Source: Candidatus Brocadia sp.
GTDB lineage: Bacteria > Planctomycetota > Brocadiia > Brocadiales > Brocadiaceae
Direction: 5' to 3'
Assembly: GCA_030837935.1 (NCBI GenBank)
Contig: JAUQXU010000485.1
Location: 1-14,200, forward strand
Length of the DNA: 14,200 bases
Of the stretch, positions 7,289 to 14,200 are shown piece after piece. Within the stretch, counting starts at the first letter, position 1, and every line of letters starts with the position of its first letter. Below the pieces are notes generated by a model, which saw only the letters and a list, made by a program, of their open reading frames with translations, searched no databases and had not been told where the DNA came from. The translations under genes and the position numbers were made by a program.

Positions 7289-7834
7289 ATGAAAAACTAT
7301 ACGAAATCCCTGATTTGTGGCTCGATTCTTATTTTTTCCTCTTGTATGCTTTTTACTGCAAAACCTGCTCAGGGGCAGCATGCCGGTGGAGGAATTATAG
7401 ATACTACCAAACAGCCCGACAGTGAGCTACCAAGCTATCACCAATCCTTTGCCCCTTATGGAGGAGCTCTCCAAATCCCATGGATGGATGAGAAACCGAA
7501 CCCAATCTCCATTAAAGTAACGGAGACCATTACTTATGAAATTCCTGTGGACGAAAAGAAATTCAATGAAAAGAAATTAACCGTTGAAGATCTTGAATTA
7601 AAGGAAGTAAAGAATAATTCAGAAATCAACTTCCATCAGGTGGATTGTCACTTTTTTAAAATCATAAAACAGACACAGGCGCGTACGGTAGAAAACCTTA
7701 CTTGCACAAGAGAAAGAGATGGTACACAATACTGGCTGTCCGATGGTAAAAAATATGTTGAATGGGGCGAATGGTCAAACTGGAAGCTTGAAAAAGAAAC
7801 CCGATCTATCGAGATGGCTGAAAAGAAACCTTAG
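7289..7834 (+). CDS. Exported protein of unknown family
   Basis: I do not recognise this 181-aa protein. A signal peptide is clear: MKNYTKS, a hydrophobic core to about residue 22, then AKPAQG, with likely cleavage near residue 28. The next part has a Gly/Pro/Tyr-rich stretch (PSYHQSFAPYGGALQIPW). The remainder is charged and probably beta-rich, with two cysteines (CHFFK and CTRER) that could form a disulfide outside the cytosol. The motif VTETITYEIPVDEKKFNEKK is unusual but not diagnostic. The ATG at 7289 has AAGGAA 10 nt upstream; an in-frame TTG at 7268 is less likely. It lies under the promoter at 7207 and ahead of the FGE-like gene in the same direction, with a terminator-like hairpin between them. 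Confidence 0.8.
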   Translation: MKNYTKSLICGSILIFSSCMLFTAKPAQGQHAGGGIIDTTKQPDSELPSYHQSFAPYGGALQIPWMDEKPNPISIKVTETITYEIPVDEKKFNEKKLTVEDLELKEVKNNSEINFHQVDCHFFKIIKQTQARTVENLTCTRERDGTQYWLSDGKKYVEWGEWSNWKLEKETRSIEMAEKKP

Positions 7835-7864
7835 TTCTATCAGGTCGTTTCTCATTTACTCCAC

Positions 7865-7896
7865 AAAAAGGGATACTACGAATGTATCTCTTTTTT
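7865..7896 (+). terminator. Terminator after the 181-aa gene
   Basis: AAAGGGATAC and GTATCTCTTT form a 10-bp stem (one G-U pair) with a 7-nt loop, followed by a run of T to 7896. It lies about 30 nt past the stop codon. As it has few G-C pairs, read-through into the following FGE-like gene is possible. Confidence 0.75.
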
Positions 7897-7943
7897 GTAT
7901 ATATTCAGTTATGTTGATTACTTGACAATAAGGAGATTTTCTT

Positions 7944-9536
7944 GTGAATTTTGTATATCCGATTTTTGCATTTATTATGTTTGTAATACTGCAATACAAT
8001 TTGCTTCTGGCCCAGACACCCAAAGGTGAGTCTCAAAATCCACCATCGAAAAGAGAGTCTTTACCAAAAACAAAAGAAAATGTCACGAAAAACAAGTTTT
8101 GTCCGGAATGTAATCGAATATACCCGGGAGACATAGGCTTTTGCAGTATCGACGGCAAAGAACTTGTGGAATTCAACGAAGCCGATCTCATATGTCCAAC
8201 CTGCGAGGAAAAGGCAAATCCAGGTGAAAAATTCTGTAAAAAAGACGGGACGCAACTTATCTCCAAATCTTCAGCCGACAAAAAAACTTCTATACCTGAT
8301 AAAAAAATAGAAATCAACCTTCCACCAAATGCCACTCAGGAAGAAAAGACGAAAGCTGCCATGTATCACCTTATGGAAGGAAATCGACTGCGCGAAGAAC
8401 TGAATGATTATGAAGGAGCTTTGGAAGAATACAAAAGAGCAGAAACATTAAATCCAGACCTTCCATCTCTCCATTTTCAGATGGGAGGAATTTATTGGAA
8501 GCTTGGAAATCAAAGGGAGGCCTTAGCCCGTCTCGACAAATGTAAAACATTATTGGAGGCGCAACCACCTGAAACGAAGTCAGATGAAAATTACCAAAAG
8601 AGGCTCCAGGATGTTAAAGTTTACATAAATAAATTAGAAAAAGGGCTAAAACCATCCGAAAAGAGTCAACGTAAGGAGTTAACGCTGACTGAACGGGACG
8701 AAAGGATGAAAAAAGCCCTGGCTGAAAATCGTGGGAAATGGAGTGAAATGATAGTAATCCCTGCAGGAAAATTTATTATGGGTACAACAGAAGACGAATT
8801 TATTCCTGAAGAAACGCCACAACATGAAGTATATTTAGACTCATACTACATCGATAAATATGAGGTCACCAATGCCCTGTACTGGGAATTTTTGCAATCT
8901 ATCAAAAGCACCGGAGACCACAGTAAATGTTTCCCCGGTGAACCAAAAAACAAAGACCATACTCCTGGGACACCTCACACAGGATGGGATTATCCCTATT
9001 ATGACTATCCTGATTACCCTGTAACTCGTGTCGACTGGTATGATGCATACGCTTTTGCCGCATGGGCAGGCAAACGTTTGCCCACAGAAGCCGAATGGGA
9101 GAAGGCCTCCAGGGGAACTGACGGGCGCAGATTTCCATGGGGCAATGTGTGGGACGCTAAACGAAGCAATGTCGGCCCTGATGCGCCTTTGTCTGTGGGT
9201 AGTTTTGAATATGGAGCGAGCCTGTATGGGTGCCTGGATTTAATTGGCAGCGTCTCTGAATGGTGCAACGATTGGTATCATCCGGAATATTACCAAACGA
9301 GTCCAAGCATAAATCCTAAAGGACCGGAAACCAGCACTGGCATGCGAGTGATCAAAGGGGCTTCTTTATTTGCCCCCTATGCATATAAGATGCGTTGCGC
9401 TGTAAGGATATTTGGAAAACCAGAGGATCGAAACAAAAGCATCGGCTTCCGCTGTGCTAAAGACAATACAACGGAAACTGGGAAAACTGTCAAAGAAGCC
9501 AGAAAGCAGGAAGATAAGAGCAAAGAAGTGCACTAA
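7944..9536 (+). CDS. Exported zinc-ribbon, TPR and FGE-sulfatase-domain protein
   Basis: This 530-aa protein begins at a GTG, 8 nt after AAGGAG, and has an N-terminal signal peptide ending near LLLAQ (residue 24). Two zinc-ribbon-like units follow: CPEC...FCSIDG (Cys53, 56, 67, Asp70) and CPTC...FCKKDG (Cys84, 87, 98, Asp101). Each has three Cys and an Asp at the fourth ligand place. Residues 138-200 hold about two TPR units (ALEEYKRAETLNPD). From about 268 to 506 lies a formylglycine-generating-enzyme/sulfatase-modifying-factor domain, with IPAGKFIMG, YEVTNALYWEF, RLPTEAEWEKASRG, PWGN, GSVSEWCNDWY and GFRCAKD. The segment where true FGE carries its catalytic Cys-x4-Cys reads GASLFAPYAYKMRC and lacks the pair, so formylglycine formation is unlikely. 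Such domains often act as binding or structural C-type-lectin-like folds. The function here is unknown. Confidence 0.9.
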   Translation: MNFVYPIFAFIMFVILQYNLLLAQTPKGESQNPPSKRESLPKTKENVTKNKFCPECNRIYPGDIGFCSIDGKELVEFNEADLICPTCEEKANPGEKFCKKDGTQLISKSSADKKTSIPDKKIEINLPPNATQEEKTKAAMYHLMEGNRLREELNDYEGALEEYKRAETLNPDLPSLHFQMGGIYWKLGNQREALARLDKCKTLLEAQPPETKSDENYQKRLQDVKVYINKLEKGLKPSEKSQRKELTLTERDERMKKALAENRGKWSEMIVIPAGKFIMGTTEDEFIPEETPQHEVYLDSYYIDKYEVTNALYWEFLQSIKSTGDHSKCFPGEPKNKDHTPGTPHTGWDYPYYDYPDYPVTRVDWYDAYAFAAWAGKRLPTEAEWEKASRGTDGRRFPWGNVWDAKRSNVGPDAPLSVGSFEYGASLYGCLDLIGSVSEWCNDWYHPEYYQTSPSINPKGPETSTGMRVIKGASLFAPYAYKMRCAVRIFGKPEDRNKSIGFRCAKDNTTETGKTVKEARKQEDKSKEVH

Positions 9537-9560
9537 TAGTTGCCATATCTGCTTCCATAT

Positions 9561-10706
9561 TTATTTATCAGGATTTGAACCTTCATAATAGGATGATACG
9601 TTCTCTTCTTTGTAAATCCTTGCAAAGGCCGATTTGGCATGCTGGTAGGAATTGTAATCGTTCTGTGCATTTACCCTATCGCCCTTCAATTCGTAAGCCC
9701 TACCACGGTTCAGATAGGCATTGGCATAATCGTGGTCAAGAATAATTACCCTTGAAAGTTCTTCAATAGCCTCATCAGGCATTTTTTTCTTCAGATAAAT
9801 TACGCCTAAATTATAGTGTGGTGCAACCAATCTTGGATTGGCTTCTGTTGCTAGCTTGTACTCAACTATCGCCTTGTCTGTTTTGTCCATCTTATGATAA
9901 ATATTGCCAAGATAATAATGAGTCTTGGCAATATTTGCCCCCTGTGTTAACGCCTTCTTCAAAGCTTCAATGGCATCGTTGTGCAATCCTTTTACAAAAC
10001 AGGCAATTCCCAAATTCACATACGCTTCAGCATGCCTCGGATTTATTTCAATAACTCGCTTATACTCTGCGATAGATTCCTCCACGCGTCCTGTCTGATA
10101 GTAAGCAATTCCCATGTTAAAATGCGCCTTGTCATAGTTCGGTAATACCTCAATCGCCTTTTTATACATTTCAAGCGCCTTATCATGGGTATTAACATCC
10201 TGGTATAAAACACCGAGGTTAAAATATGCCTCCGCCTTCTTAGAGTCGAGTCCTATCGTCGTTTCGTATTCCCTCTTTGCTTCATCAAAAAGATTACGTT
10301 TATAATAAATCATGCCCAATTGAAGATGAGCATCTGCATTATTAGGGTCTTTTTGTACTTCTTTCAGGCAAATCTTAAGCTCATCCTCTGGTACACCGAT
10401 CTGCATACTTACCTCAGAAAACCTTTGATAAGCCTCTGCATAATCCGGCTTGAGTTGAGTAGCTATAGTAAACGCTTGTAAAGCCTTTTCGAGATTCCCT
10501 TTTTTGTAATAGGCATTTCCCAGTTTAAAATAAATCTCAGGCTGTTTCTTGTTTTTTTCAAGTAACTTCTTATATTCATGAATGGCCTCATCCAATCGTC
10601 CATTATCAAAATACCTGTCACCGGATGACGGGACTTCTTTTGCAAATCCACAAGGTTGGGAAAGCAACAGCGTGATTATTCCTGCGATTGATAATCGTTT
10701 TACCAT
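9561..10706 (-). CDS. Exported TPR-repeat protein (second of a tandem pair)
   Basis: This 381-aa protein has a signal peptide (MVKRLSIAGIITLLLSQ, cleavage near GFA, residue 22) and about ten consecutive 34-residue TPR units filling the rest. Each unit has the W/Y-x2-LG-x2-Y and A-x3-Y/F...P pattern, for example AEAYVNLGIACFVKG and DKALEMYKKAIEVLPNY. TPR arrays form superhelical protein-binding scaffolds. Its ATG is 1 nt after the stop of the upstream TPR gene, so translation is coupled. It converges on the FGE-like gene with 24 nt between the stops. Its third repeat keeps the same IG-x-P-x-DE irregularity as the neighbour, pointing to gene duplication. The partner is unknown. Being exported in an anammox cell, it may help assemble or place multiheme complexes (inference). 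Confidence 0.92.
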   Translation of the reverse strand: MVKRLSIAGIITLLLSQPCGFAKEVPSSGDRYFDNGRLDEAIHEYKKLLEKNKKQPEIYFKLGNAYYKKGNLEKALQAFTIATQLKPDYAEAYQRFSEVSMQIGVPEDELKICLKEVQKDPNNADAHLQLGMIYYKRNLFDEAKREYETTIGLDSKKAEAYFNLGVLYQDVNTHDKALEMYKKAIEVLPNYDKAHFNMGIAYYQTGRVEESIAEYKRVIEINPRHAEAYVNLGIACFVKGLHNDAIEALKKALTQGANIAKTHYYLGNIYHKMDKTDKAIVEYKLATEANPRLVAPHYNLGVIYLKKKMPDEAIEELSRVIILDHDYANAYLNRGRAYELKGDRVNAQNDYNSYQHAKSAFARIYKEENVSSYYEGSNPDK

Positions 10707-10707
10707 G

Positions 10708-11922
10708 TCAATTTGATTTTAATTCCAATTCCTGGTCCTTTACCTGACCTTTTAAGGCTGGCACTGAAGACAAGAACATCTCCTTAATTTCATCCTGTTT
10801 ATAGACCACCGCAGGATCTTTTCCCGTCCTCCATTTCATAATATACGAATATGAGAGATAATCGCTATAGGCCTTGCTGTGATCCCCCTTCATTGAATAG
10901 ATTTGTGCCCTGTTGTAATAGGCATCTTCGTAAAGTGGATCAATCTTCTTTGCTATCTTATCATACCATTCCATAGCCTTGTCGAGTCGGTCTGTCCTGT
11001 GGTAGATTACACCGATATTGTATGCTGCATTGGCATGTTTTGGGTTCTTTTCTAATACCGCCATATTTTCTGCCAATGCCTCGTCATATCTCTTTTGCAA
11101 GGCAAAGACGATCGCTCTTTGATAGCGGGCCTCAAGATTATCAGGGTTTATCTCCACAGCCTTATTATACTGAGCAATAGCCTCCTCAAACTTCTTTTCT
11201 GTAAGACTAATCAAGCCAAATACAACATAAGCGTCAGAATATTTTGGATTCACTTCAAGTGTTTTGTTGAGTTCTTTTACACATTCATCCACCTTTCCCT
11301 GTTTGTGCATAGACACAGCAAGGTTATAATGCGCATTATCGTATACCGGATTAATTTCAGTAACTTTTTGAAAGGTGGTTTCTGCATCTTCGTATAAACC
11401 CATATCCAAATATCCTACACCTAAATTAAACATAATATAAGGATTGTTTGGATCGAGTTCTAATGCCTGCTTATATTGTTCTATGGCATCTATATCCTTT
11501 TCCAATTTGTGGAAAAAGACGCCAAGGTCTACATAAGTTAGAGGGTTATCCGGGTCGTTTTCTATCGCCTTATAACGTTTTTGAAATTCGTCATCAGGTG
11601 CTCCAATTTTAACAAATGTCTCCGCTAACTTCTTATGGGCATCGATATAATTTGGTTTAATATCAATTACCCTTCTGAAATCAATCGCAGCCTCCTCAAG
11701 CTTGTCCTGTTGAAAATATACGACCCCTCTTCCATAATAGGCCTCTGCCAGATTTACATTGGCTTCTATGGCCTTTGTATATTCTGCCAACGCTTCATCG
11801 AGTTTATTTTCCTTCACCAGGCCATCGGCAATCTCACTATGGTTTTTCCCCTTCTCACAACCAAACGGTAGGCAAAAAATAACCAGCGACATTAAAAACA
11901 ATGCGTACTTATACAATTTCAT
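10708..11922 (-). CDS. Exported TPR-repeat protein, possible lipoprotein (first of a tandem pair)
   Basis: This 404-aa protein has an N-terminal hydrophobic signal (MKLYKYALFLMSLVIF) ending in LPFGC. This resembles a lipobox, but with Pro where Leu is usual, so lipid attachment at Cys22 is possible, not certain. Ten or so TPR units follow, for example KLDEALAEYTKAIEANVNL and KFEEAIAQYNKAVEINPDN. The ATG at 11922 was chosen because GGAG lies 6 nt before it; an ATG at 11928 and a GTG at 11934 are in frame but fit less well. It is followed after 1 nt by the second TPR gene and preceded by a promoter at 12006-11979. The C-terminus (KGDHSKAYSDYLSY) matches that of the neighbour (KGDRVNAQNDYNSY). 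Its role is probably scaffolding. The binding partner cannot be read from the sequence. Confidence 0.9.
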   Translation of the reverse strand: MKLYKYALFLMSLVIFCLPFGCEKGKNHSEIADGLVKENKLDEALAEYTKAIEANVNLAEAYYGRGVVYFQQDKLEEAAIDFRRVIDIKPNYIDAHKKLAETFVKIGAPDDEFQKRYKAIENDPDNPLTYVDLGVFFHKLEKDIDAIEQYKQALELDPNNPYIMFNLGVGYLDMGLYEDAETTFQKVTEINPVYDNAHYNLAVSMHKQGKVDECVKELNKTLEVNPKYSDAYVVFGLISLTEKKFEEAIAQYNKAVEINPDNLEARYQRAIVFALQKRYDEALAENMAVLEKNPKHANAAYNIGVIYHRTDRLDKAMEWYDKIAKKIDPLYEDAYYNRAQIYSMKGDHSKAYSDYLSYSYIMKWRTGKDPAVVYKQDEIKEMFLSSVPALKGQVKDQELELKSN

Positions 11923-11978
11923 ATCCATCTCCACTCAAGTATAACAAAAGTATATTTAGCTAATATTTTAGTCTACTA

Positions 11979-12006
11979 AGTATATGTAAAAGTTCTTTGA
12001 TTTCAA
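11979..12006 (-). promoter_or_regulatory. Sigma70-type promoter of the TPR operon
   Basis: On the minus strand TTGAAA (12006-12001) is followed after 16 nt by TATACT (11984-11979). This would start transcription near 11972, about 50 nt before the first TPR gene. It lies just past the hdh terminator, so the TPR pair has its own transcription start. Confidence 0.6.
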
Positions 12007-12013
12007 CCCTTTT

Positions 12014-12056
12014 ATAATAAAAAAAGGAAGCTGTGCAAACTACGCACAGCTTCCCT
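12014..12056 (-). terminator. Rho-independent terminator of hdh
   Basis: GGAAGCTGTGC (12026-12036) and GCACAGCTTCC (12044-12054) form a perfect 11-bp stem with a 7-nt loop. On the minus strand the stem is followed by a run of eight T. It lies about 40 nt past the hdh stop codon. Confidence 0.95.
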
Positions 12057-12093
12057 TAATTAACCGTTACATTAAAAAAACAACTATAACAAA

Positions 12094-13839
12094 TTAGTGA
12101 TGCTTTCCTTGTGACCTTGCGCCTTCATCGTGTGAGTCACCATGATGAGGATCAGTTGGGGTCGCCCAGCCGAGTTCTTTTATCTTCCTGTTGATGTACT
12201 CAACTTCTTCAGCAGGTGCATGGTGTGTATCTAACCAACCTGGATCAGGACACAGATCGAAGATCGTCTTGCCAGGATGATTCTTCACAATGTATGGACC
12301 TGTCAACTGATCAAGCCACTCGCCCGTCTTCCAGAAACTCTCCGGAACCCAGGTAATGCCAACCTTCTTCTCGATAGCAGCAAGTCTCCTTGCCTGAGAA
12401 GCATCCTGCTTTACGTTAACCAACCAACGATCCATACCAAACGATCCGTCAGAGTATGTGGCGTCGTTCCATGAACCGTGTGCCATACCTTTGTAAATGT
12501 ATGTCTGGAAGTATCCAACGCTCTCGAAGCAAAGCCTTTCAATATCAGAAACGTTCGACATCCTGAACTCACCAGATTCACCGGTCTTACCACCAAATGC
12601 CGGATCATCATGATAAGCGCCGATCTTCAAACTCCAGACATGCTGACCTGACCAATCAGGGCACAAGTCCTTTGGCATTGGATCAGCAACACCATCCTTG
12701 ACAAGGTCTTCAGCTACCTTGAATGTCTCACGATACTTTAAACCTGCATCCTTAACGGATTCATCCATAGCCTGCAGGTTTTCCTTGGCAAATCTTGGTG
12801 AATGGCAATCGTCGCAAACCGATCCCCAACGGTCTCTCTTCTCTTTCCAAATAGGTGCGCCACGGTCTGCCATGGACATACCCATACTGGCATATACCGT
12901 GCTGAACCTCTGTACGTTATGATGACCGCCCCTCATGTGGCAATACTGGCAGGTTGGGCCAACATAATCAGCATCGGCCAACTTCTTTGTCCAATCGAAC
13001 TGCTTTGGATCCCACTTGTTCACCTGATATACCGTACCATGGAGACCGATATCATAAGCCTCCCAGTCCCTATGGTCTTTACCCCAGTGGCATGTCTTGC
13101 ACTGTTCCGACTTCCTTGCTACCTGCGGATCAAACTGATGCCTCTGGTGACATGTGCTGCACCTTTCTTCTGGGCTTGTATGACAGAACGTGCAACCAGC
13201 TGTATCTCCTGGCGGTCTCTCAATTGACCATGCACATTCTACCTGCGCAAAACTCGAACAGGATGCATGCGATCCAATACCACCCTGCCCCTGCTCTGAA
13301 TACTGCGTCTCATGGCATTCGCTGGTACCACAAGCCTTTGATGAAGGCATGGTCAGCTTCTGATGGTTATTACCATGACAGGTGTCACAACCGGTTGGGC
13401 TTGGTTCTGCCCTGGAATGCGCACTCTTCTTATAATCCCTAACGATACCTGGGGTCATAACTGAGTGGCATGCGATACACTGCTCTAATTGAAATGTACC
13501 CTTAATCGGGTTTGAAGGTCTTACCTCATCCCTGTTGTACATATAGTCCGGGATGTAATAACGATATGCAGGTAATGTCTTCCAAAATTTGCTATATTTC
13601 CCTGGATAAGGCGGCGCACCCGAGTCCTTAGGATAACCCATATATTTTGCACCTAAGCCAGAAAAGAACACCTTACCATTATTATCAGGCTCTCCAGGCG
13701 CACCATACACTTCGTGAGGTACCCAGTGGGTGATGATTTCAACGGCCTTTGCCTCTTTCGTCATCAGGTTAGCAACCACCCCCATTGTTCCACAGCCAAT
13801 TAATGCCGATACCAATGTTACTTTTAATAATTTATGCAT
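12094..13839 (-). CDS. hdh: Octaheme HAO-family protein, probable hydrazine dehydrogenase (HDH/HZO)
   Basis: This 581-aa octaheme cytochrome probably oxidises hydrazine to N2, releasing four electrons, in the anammoxosome. A signal peptide ends near AKA (residue 32). Heme sites are at Cys121, 151, 170, 216, 227, 247, 297 and 342. The third is CX4CH (CGTSECH, 170-176) instead of CXXCH. The fourth (CTFCH) is in the place of the catalytic heme P460. Tyr462, in NDATYSDGSFGMD, is in the place of the tyrosine that cross-links to P460 in the family, and as I recall bears the same number in Kuenenia HDH. The segments CKTCHW and SGQHVW are those targeted by primers for anammox hzo cluster 1, also from memory. 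The C-terminus is His-rich. Extra Cys194 and Cys202 could form a disulfide. Hydroxylamine oxidase (HOX) or another HAO paralogue is the main alternative. It is a single-gene unit with its own promoter and terminator. Confidence 0.9.
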   Translation of the reverse strand: MHKLLKVTLVSALIGCGTMGVVANLMTKEAKAVEIITHWVPHEVYGAPGEPDNNGKVFFSGLGAKYMGYPKDSGAPPYPGKYSKFWKTLPAYRYYIPDYMYNRDEVRPSNPIKGTFQLEQCIACHSVMTPGIVRDYKKSAHSRAEPSPTGCDTCHGNNHQKLTMPSSKACGTSECHETQYSEQGQGGIGSHASCSSFAQVECAWSIERPPGDTAGCTFCHTSPEERCSTCHQRHQFDPQVARKSEQCKTCHWGKDHRDWEAYDIGLHGTVYQVNKWDPKQFDWTKKLADADYVGPTCQYCHMRGGHHNVQRFSTVYASMGMSMADRGAPIWKEKRDRWGSVCDDCHSPRFAKENLQAMDESVKDAGLKYRETFKVAEDLVKDGVADPMPKDLCPDWSGQHVWSLKIGAYHDDPAFGGKTGESGEFRMSNVSDIERLCFESVGYFQTYIYKGMAHGSWNDATYSDGSFGMDRWLVNVKQDASQARRLAAIEKKVGITWVPESFWKTGEWLDQLTGPYIVKNHPGKTIFDLCPDPGWLDTHHAPAEEVEYINRKIKELGWATPTDPHHGDSHDEGARSQGKHH

Positions 13840-14033
13840 GATACTTTATATTCTCCTCCTTTCACATTATTCATACGTCACAATCGTCATTCGATTGCTT
13901 TACATAACAAAAAGCTCTCAGCTTCCCCTCCTTTTCAAACCACCTCCTTTCAGGATACTATTTTGCATATTAATGTCACTTATACTTCTTCTATTTAAAC
14001 GTACATCGCTAGTCATATTTTTTGAGAAAAAGC
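13840..14033 (-). promoter_or_regulatory. Long purine-rich 5' leader of hdh
   Basis: About 190 nt separate the predicted transcription start from the ATG. The leader contains three Shine-Dalgarno-like runs on the minus strand: AAAGGAGGTG (13950-13941), AAAAGGAGGGG (13935-13925) and AAAGGAGGAG (13862-13853). Only the last is near the ATG, with an unusually long spacing of about 13 nt. A perfect 6-bp hairpin, CAATCG/CGATTG with a 5-nt loop, is at 13881-13897. A 16-codon frame (13968-13918) overlaps the first two purine runs but lacks a ribosome-binding site of its own. The leader may stabilise the mRNA or control translation of this probably very abundant protein (inferred). Confidence 0.5.
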
Positions 14034-14061
14034 ATTATACTTATTCTCATACTTAAGTCAA
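14034..14061 (-). promoter_or_regulatory. Sigma70-type promoter of hdh
   Basis: On the minus strand TTGACT (14061-14056) is followed after 16 nt by TATAAT (14039-14034), eleven of twelve bases to consensus. Transcription would start near 14027. It is the best promoter match seen upstream of this gene, which suits a highly expressed catabolic enzyme. Confidence 0.75.
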
Positions 14062-14200
14062 TACAAAAAGTTAATTATTTGCAATTTCTTGAGTCTTGAC
14101 GACCATCAAACAAATCACCTGCAACGTTGACAAAACTACCCTTTTGCCCCTGAAATTAGTTGTCCCACAAATTCACCAACACCCCTTACTAATTCTTCTG
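14062..14200. other. Upstream edge without recognisable gene
   Basis: I see no coding region, RNA gene or repeat between the hdh promoter and the window edge. A TTGACA at 14134-14139 on the plus strand has no good -10 partner. A gene may begin or end just outside the window. Confidence 0.4.

Noticed and set aside
7207..7425. 72-codon plus-strand open frame at the start of the 181-aa gene
   Set aside because: It begins within the promoter and runs in another frame over the signal-peptide coding region. The 181-aa frame has the ribosome-binding site and signal peptide.
7944..9536. Active formylglycine-generating enzyme
   Set aside because: The catalytic cysteine pair of FGE is not found in the expected C-terminal segment and no sulfatase gene is nearby.
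12954..13442. 162-codon open frame antisense to hdh
   Set aside because: It is opposite a clearly real octaheme gene, has no ribosome-binding site or recognisable domain, and its codon make-up follows from the heme-protein frame.
13918..13968. 16-codon leader peptide in the hdh leader
   Set aside because: It has an ATG and a stop, but no ribosome-binding site and no run of regulatory codons, so it is not listed as a gene.

Overview
The window most likely comes from an anammox planctomycete (order Brocadiales, the Kuenenia/Brocadia/Jettenia group). The main evidence is at the right end: an octaheme hydroxylamine-oxidoreductase-family protein with the features of the anammox hydrazine dehydrogenase (HDH, formerly HZO), under its own promoter and terminator. 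A second, membrane-anchored multiheme cytochrome c, moderate-to-low G+C, many exported TPR proteins and an exported sulfatase-modifying-factor-like protein fit that origin. The species cannot be named from the sequence alone.

Layout. Positions 1-137 hold the 5' end of a group II intron on the minus strand, cut by the window edge, with a hairpin just outside it. Next, all on the minus strand, come a GNAT acetyltransferase and a D-2-hydroxyacid dehydrogenase (4-nt overlap), a G-rich inverted-repeat element, two unrecognised genes (206 and 287 aa) and an Aquifex-type aconitase. Positions 5691-6917 (minus) encode an 11-heme cytochrome: an N-terminal NrfH/NapC-like quinol-dehydrogenase module joined to a shortened HAO-like module. 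It ends in a clear terminator. A 371-nt divergent region with a good sigma70-type promoter leads to two plus-strand genes: a 181-aa exported protein of unknown family, and a 530-aa exported zinc-ribbon/TPR/FGE-sulfatase-domain protein that lacks the FGE catalytic cysteine pair. Converging on these, on the minus strand, are two tandem TPR-repeat exported proteins that look like an ancient duplication. Upstream of them is the hdh gene with a strong promoter, a leader of about 190 nt and a terminator.

How the genes may work together. HDH oxidises hydrazine to N2 in the anammoxosome, the last catabolic step of anammox, and releases four low-potential electrons. The 11-heme protein has the architecture expected for moving electrons between the quinone pool and soluble multiheme partners. 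The exported TPR and FGE-like proteins could be scaffolds or assembly factors for such complexes, but that is an inference from position only. Aconitase serves central carbon metabolism, and the hydroxyacid dehydrogenase probably handles glyoxylate or a related 2-oxoacid.

No tRNA, rRNA, CRISPR array or complete transposon was seen. The most unusual items are the NrfH-HAO-like fusion cytochrome, the long purine-rich hdh leader, the FGE-like protein without catalytic cysteines next to an orphan exported protein, and the group II intron at the left edge.
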